From Pseudomonas sp. NFIX28 (GTDB lineage Bacteria; Pseudomonadota; Gammaproteobacteria; Pseudomonadales; Pseudomonadaceae): DNA of 35,685 nt. Within the stretch, counting starts at the first letter, position 1. Each line of letters opens with the position of its first letter. Shown here one piece after another: positions 33,449 to 35,685 of the stretch. The stretch covers positions 295,881 through 331,565 of the forward strand of contig NZ_FNPW01000001.1 of the NCBI RefSeq assembly GCF_900107395.1, written 5' to 3'. Position numbers and translations under genes: made by a program. The notes beneath the pieces were generated by a model. The model ran no database searches and had not been told where the DNA came from. It saw nothing but the letters and a program-made list of their open reading frames with translations.

Positions 33449-34027
33449 TTACAGGTCCAATAACTTTCGCGCCATGCATTGCGCATTATCGGCGGCACTG
33501 CGATCACCCATCACAAGTGCAACGGTAATGGCCCCGTCGATCAGGATCAGCAGCTGTCGGGCTTGCTCTCCGGGATCCGCGGTGCCAGGTTTTTCGCTCG
33601 CGTGTTCCTTGCAGAGTTCGAACACGTAATCGAGCAGTTTTTCTTTGTGCTGCCTGGCCACCAGGCGTACCGGGTCCTGCGGGTCGCCGGTTTCGCCGCT
33701 GGTATTGATGAAGGCGCAGCCGCGAAAGTCCTCCGAGGCGAACCAGTCGCCGAGCACGGTGAACAGGTTGAGCAGGCGCGCGGCCGGGGTCGGCGCCTTG
33801 TCCACGGCGCTCCGGAACCAGTGCATCCAGCGCAGGTCGCGGCGTTGCAGGGCTGCCACCACCAGTTCGTCCTTGGTGGTGAAGTAGCGGTAGATGCTTT
33901 TTCTGGAGACGCCGGCGGTTTTCACCAGAAGATCCATGCCCGTGGCGGCAATGCCACTTTTGTAGATCAACTTTTCGGTGACATCCAGAATGATGTCGCG
34001 TGTGTCGTTGCTAGTGATTTCGTTCAT
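33449..34027 (-). CDS. TetR-family repressor
   Basis: Repressor of 192 residues. The N-terminal DNA-binding domain (about 8-55) has the pattern RDIILDVTEKLIYKSGIAAT and the recognition helix in LLVKTAGVSRKSIYRYFTTKDEL. The C-terminal part is a ligand-binding helical domain with TFR-type motifs (FRGCAFINTSGE, RQHKEKLLDYVFELC). The start is the ATG at 34027; the frame stays open upstream but crosses the operator palindrome. The operator is 13 bases upstream, so it is likely to repress itself and the NTF2-like gene. Ligand unknown. Confidence 0.9.
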   Translation of the reverse strand: MNEITSNDTRDIILDVTEKLIYKSGIAATGMDLLVKTAGVSRKSIYRYFTTKDELVVAALQRRDLRWMHWFRSAVDKAPTPAARLLNLFTVLGDWFASEDFRGCAFINTSGETGDPQDPVRLVARQHKEKLLDYVFELCKEHASEKPGTADPGEQARQLLILIDGAITVALVMGDRSAADNAQCMARKLLDL

Positions 34028-34039
34028 GTGGCGTACAGT

Positions 34040-34053
34040 AGAACGATCGTTCT
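34040..34053. promoter_or_regulatory. Palindromic operator of the TetR gene
   Basis: AGAACGATCGTTCT is a perfect 14-bp palindrome 13 bases before the TetR-family start codon, the usual place and size for a TetR operator. It is not seen at the pssA side of the gap. The rest of 34028-34232 holds AT-rich sequence before pssA. Confidence 0.7.
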
Positions 34054-34232
34054 CCTTGGTCAATATATTATTTTCAAGTTGCCGGTCGTCGCCGTGGCTC
34101 AGCCGTCGCGAGCCGTTTTGCGCCAAGTGGCAGCAGGCCTGGCGACAAATCTTCACAGCGACCCGCAAGACCCGAACCGGCACCTTGGTGTAAGCTCTTG
34201 CGCTCTTCCGGATTCGAACTTCTGCGAGCCCT

Positions 34233-35576
34233 ATGCCGTCGCTTTTCAAACGTTCCCTGCTGCCCAAGTTGCGCAGCTTCCCGCTGGCTGCCGATGACCT
34301 GTCGATTCTCAATGGCGCCGCCGAATTCCGCCGTTGCCTGCTGGAGAAGATCGCCCAGGCCACCCGGCGCATCTATATCGTCGCGCTGTACCTGCAACAG
34401 GACGAGGCCGGCCAGGAGATTCTCGATGCCTTGCACGCCGCCAAGGCGGCGCGTCCGGAGCTGGACGTGGTGGTCGTGGTCGACTGGCTGCGCGCCCAGC
34501 GCGGGCTGATCGGCGCCGGCAAGCAGCCGGGCAACTCGGCCTGGTATCAGGAAATGACCCGCACCCACGCAAGCGTGGTGCCGGTGTACGGCGTGCCGGT
34601 GCAGACCCGCGAGCTGTTTGGCGTGCTGCACTTGAAGGGCTTCGTGATCGACGATTGCGTGATCTACAGCGGCGCCAGCCTGAACAATGTGTACCTGCAC
34701 AAGTTCGACAAATACCGCTTCGACCGCTACCACCTGCTAAACAACAGCGCGCTGGCCGATTCCATGCAGCACCTGGTCCAGCATGGCCTGGTGGCGTCGC
34801 GGGCGGTGCATCGCCTGGACCTGCCGAACCTGCCGACCACCCGCAGCCTGCGCAACGATATCGGCGACCTGCGCAGCCGTCTCAAGCACGCGGCCTATGA
34901 CACCAGTGCCGGCGGGGTGCTCAAGGATCAGTTGTCGGTCAGCCCGCTGCTCGGGGTGGGCAAGAACAACCCGCTGAGCCGGGTCATCTGCGAGCTGATC
35001 GCCAGCGCCCAGCAGCAACTGACGATCTGCACGCCGTACTTCAACCTGCCGCTGGCGGTGACCCGGGAAATCAACCGCGCCCTGGCGCGCGGAGTGAAGA
35101 TCGACATCATCGTCGGCGACAAGACCTCCAACGACTTCTACATTCCGCCGAGCGAGCCGTTCAAGGTCATCGCGGCGCTGCCGTATCTCTACGAGATCAG
35201 CCTGCGGCGCTTCGCCAAGCGGCATCAGAAGGCCATCGACAGCGGCCGCCTGAACCTGCACCTGTGGCGCGATGGCGACAATACCTACCACCTCAAGGGC
35301 ATGTGGGTGGACCAGCGCTACACCTTGCTCACCGGCAACAACCTCAACCCGCGGGCCTTCCGCCTCGACCTGGAAAACGCCTTGCTGCTCGACGACCCCA
35401 AGGGCGAGCTCCTGGAGCCACGGCGCTTGGAGCTGGAGACGATCTTTCGCCACACCCGGCGCATCGAGCACTTCCAGCACCTGGAAACCCTGGTGGACTA
35501 CCCGCCGGCCGTCGGCAAATTCCTGCGCCGGGTCAGCCGGGTGCGGATCGAGCGCTTGCTGTACCGCATTCTTTGA
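34233..35576 (+). CDS. pssA: CDP-diacylglycerol-serine O-phosphatidyltransferase (PLD type)
   Basis: Makes phosphatidylserine from CDP-diacylglycerol and serine, the step leading to phosphatidylethanolamine. It has 447 residues, the E. coli PssA size, in the phospholipase-D superfamily with two HKD motifs: H133-x-K135-x4-D140 (HLKGFVIDD) and H353-x-K355-x4-D360 (HLKGMWVDQ), each followed by the GASLN/GNNLNPRAF strand. It is peripheral-membrane and has basic stretches (KRSLLPKLR, RRVSRVRIERLLYRIL). Start at 34233; the ribosome site is poor. Nothing suggests a link with the TetR gene, which is divergent. Confidence 0.93.
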   Translation: MPSLFKRSLLPKLRSFPLAADDLSILNGAAEFRRCLLEKIAQATRRIYIVALYLQQDEAGQEILDALHAAKAARPELDVVVVVDWLRAQRGLIGAGKQPGNSAWYQEMTRTHASVVPVYGVPVQTRELFGVLHLKGFVIDDCVIYSGASLNNVYLHKFDKYRFDRYHLLNNSALADSMQHLVQHGLVASRAVHRLDLPNLPTTRSLRNDIGDLRSRLKHAAYDTSAGGVLKDQLSVSPLLGVGKNNPLSRVICELIASAQQQLTICTPYFNLPLAVTREINRALARGVKIDIIVGDKTSNDFYIPPSEPFKVIAALPYLYEISLRRFAKRHQKAIDSGRLNLHLWRDGDNTYHLKGMWVDQRYTLLTGNNLNPRAFRLDLENALLLDDPKGELLEPRRLELETIFRHTRRIEHFQHLETLVDYPPAVGKFLRRVSRVRIERLLYRIL

Positions 35577-35619
35577 ATGCCGCGGCGGGGCTGGCCCCGT
35601 CTGGCGACCGCTGCGCGCT

Positions 35620-35685
35620 CGATCGCAGCCTCGCCGGGGCTCGGCAGCGGCTACAGGACTGTGTAGCCGCTGCCGCAGGCTGCGA
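35620..35685. repeat. REP copies at the window end (cut off)
   Basis: A GATCGCAGCC-TCG...CTCGGCAGCGGCTACAGG copy (35620-35656) is followed after a few bases by GTAGCCGCTGCCGCAGGCTGCGA (35663-35685), which is cut by the window edge. Just before them, CGGGG-CTGG-CCCCG (35586-35599) can form a short stem after pssA. Confidence 0.85.

Noticed and set aside
1..35685. Insertion sequences, integrases or prophage genes that would explain the mixed clusters
   Set aside because: No such protein, attachment site or tRNA end was seen. Base composition and gene style look uniform.

Overview
The window is chromosomal DNA of a high-GC Pseudomonas, most likely of the fluorescens lineage (P. protegens / P. 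chlororaphis type). The evidence is a ptxS-kguEKTD cluster in classical order, two families of Pseudomonas REP repeats between genes (cores GTAGCCGCTGCCG and GTAGGAGCGAGGC), divergent sulfone-metabolism genes with sigma-54 promoters, and a PLD-type PssA. No rRNA, tRNA, CRISPR, transposase or phage gene was seen. I find 31 protein genes. Almost all are ordinary accessory metabolism, and the unusual features are mostly between the genes.

Layout. (1) 120-4629, minus strand: a LuxR-type regulator, a SphA-like outer-membrane channel, an MFS carrier and a histone-deacetylase-like amidohydrolase, which look like an uptake-plus-deacylation set of unknown substrate. (2) 4922-7160, minus strand: hpaC and hpaB, the two-component 4-hydroxyphenylacetate 3-monooxygenase, without the rest of the pathway. 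(3) 7164-7621: a long divergent control region with seven 12-bp tandem repeats and two inverted repeats. (4) 7622-10490, plus strand: a 4HB-type chemoreceptor, then an AruH-like arginine-pyruvate transaminase. (5) 10667-16090, minus strand: 2-ketogluconate use (ptxS, kguE, kguK, kguT, kguD), with two identical 14-bp PtxS palindromes. (6) 16398-18617, minus strand: a LysE exporter, an AraC regulator and a DUF1345 membrane protein.

(7) 18771-23069, minus strand: an RND efflux permease and its lipoprotein adaptor, with no outer-membrane partner; divergent from it, 23282-25289 plus, is an RstA/RstB-like two-component system. The shared promoter region carries four TTCACA-like repeats at helical spacing. 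(8) 25355-29908: nicotinamidase, a small cysteine-pair secreted protein, a SAM methyltransferase, a dienoyl-CoA isomerase-like crotonase followed closely by nudC, and a TSUP permease with a clear terminator. (9) 30124-32822: a DszC-like flavin monooxygenase and sfnG, divergent, each with a -24/-12 promoter and sharing inverted repeats that may bind an enhancer-binding protein. (10) 32914-34027, minus strand: a TetR regulator with a perfect palindrome before its start, and an NTF2-like protein. (11) 34233-35576, plus strand: pssA.

The clusters fit a soil or plant-associated lifestyle: aromatic acid hydroxylation, 2-ketogluconate use, sulfone sulfur scavenging, arginine transamination and drug efflux. 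The best candidates for something undescribed are the LuxR/channel/carrier/deacetylase set with its hpaBC neighbours, and the repeat-rich control regions at 7271-7442, 23121-23160 and 31482-31524.
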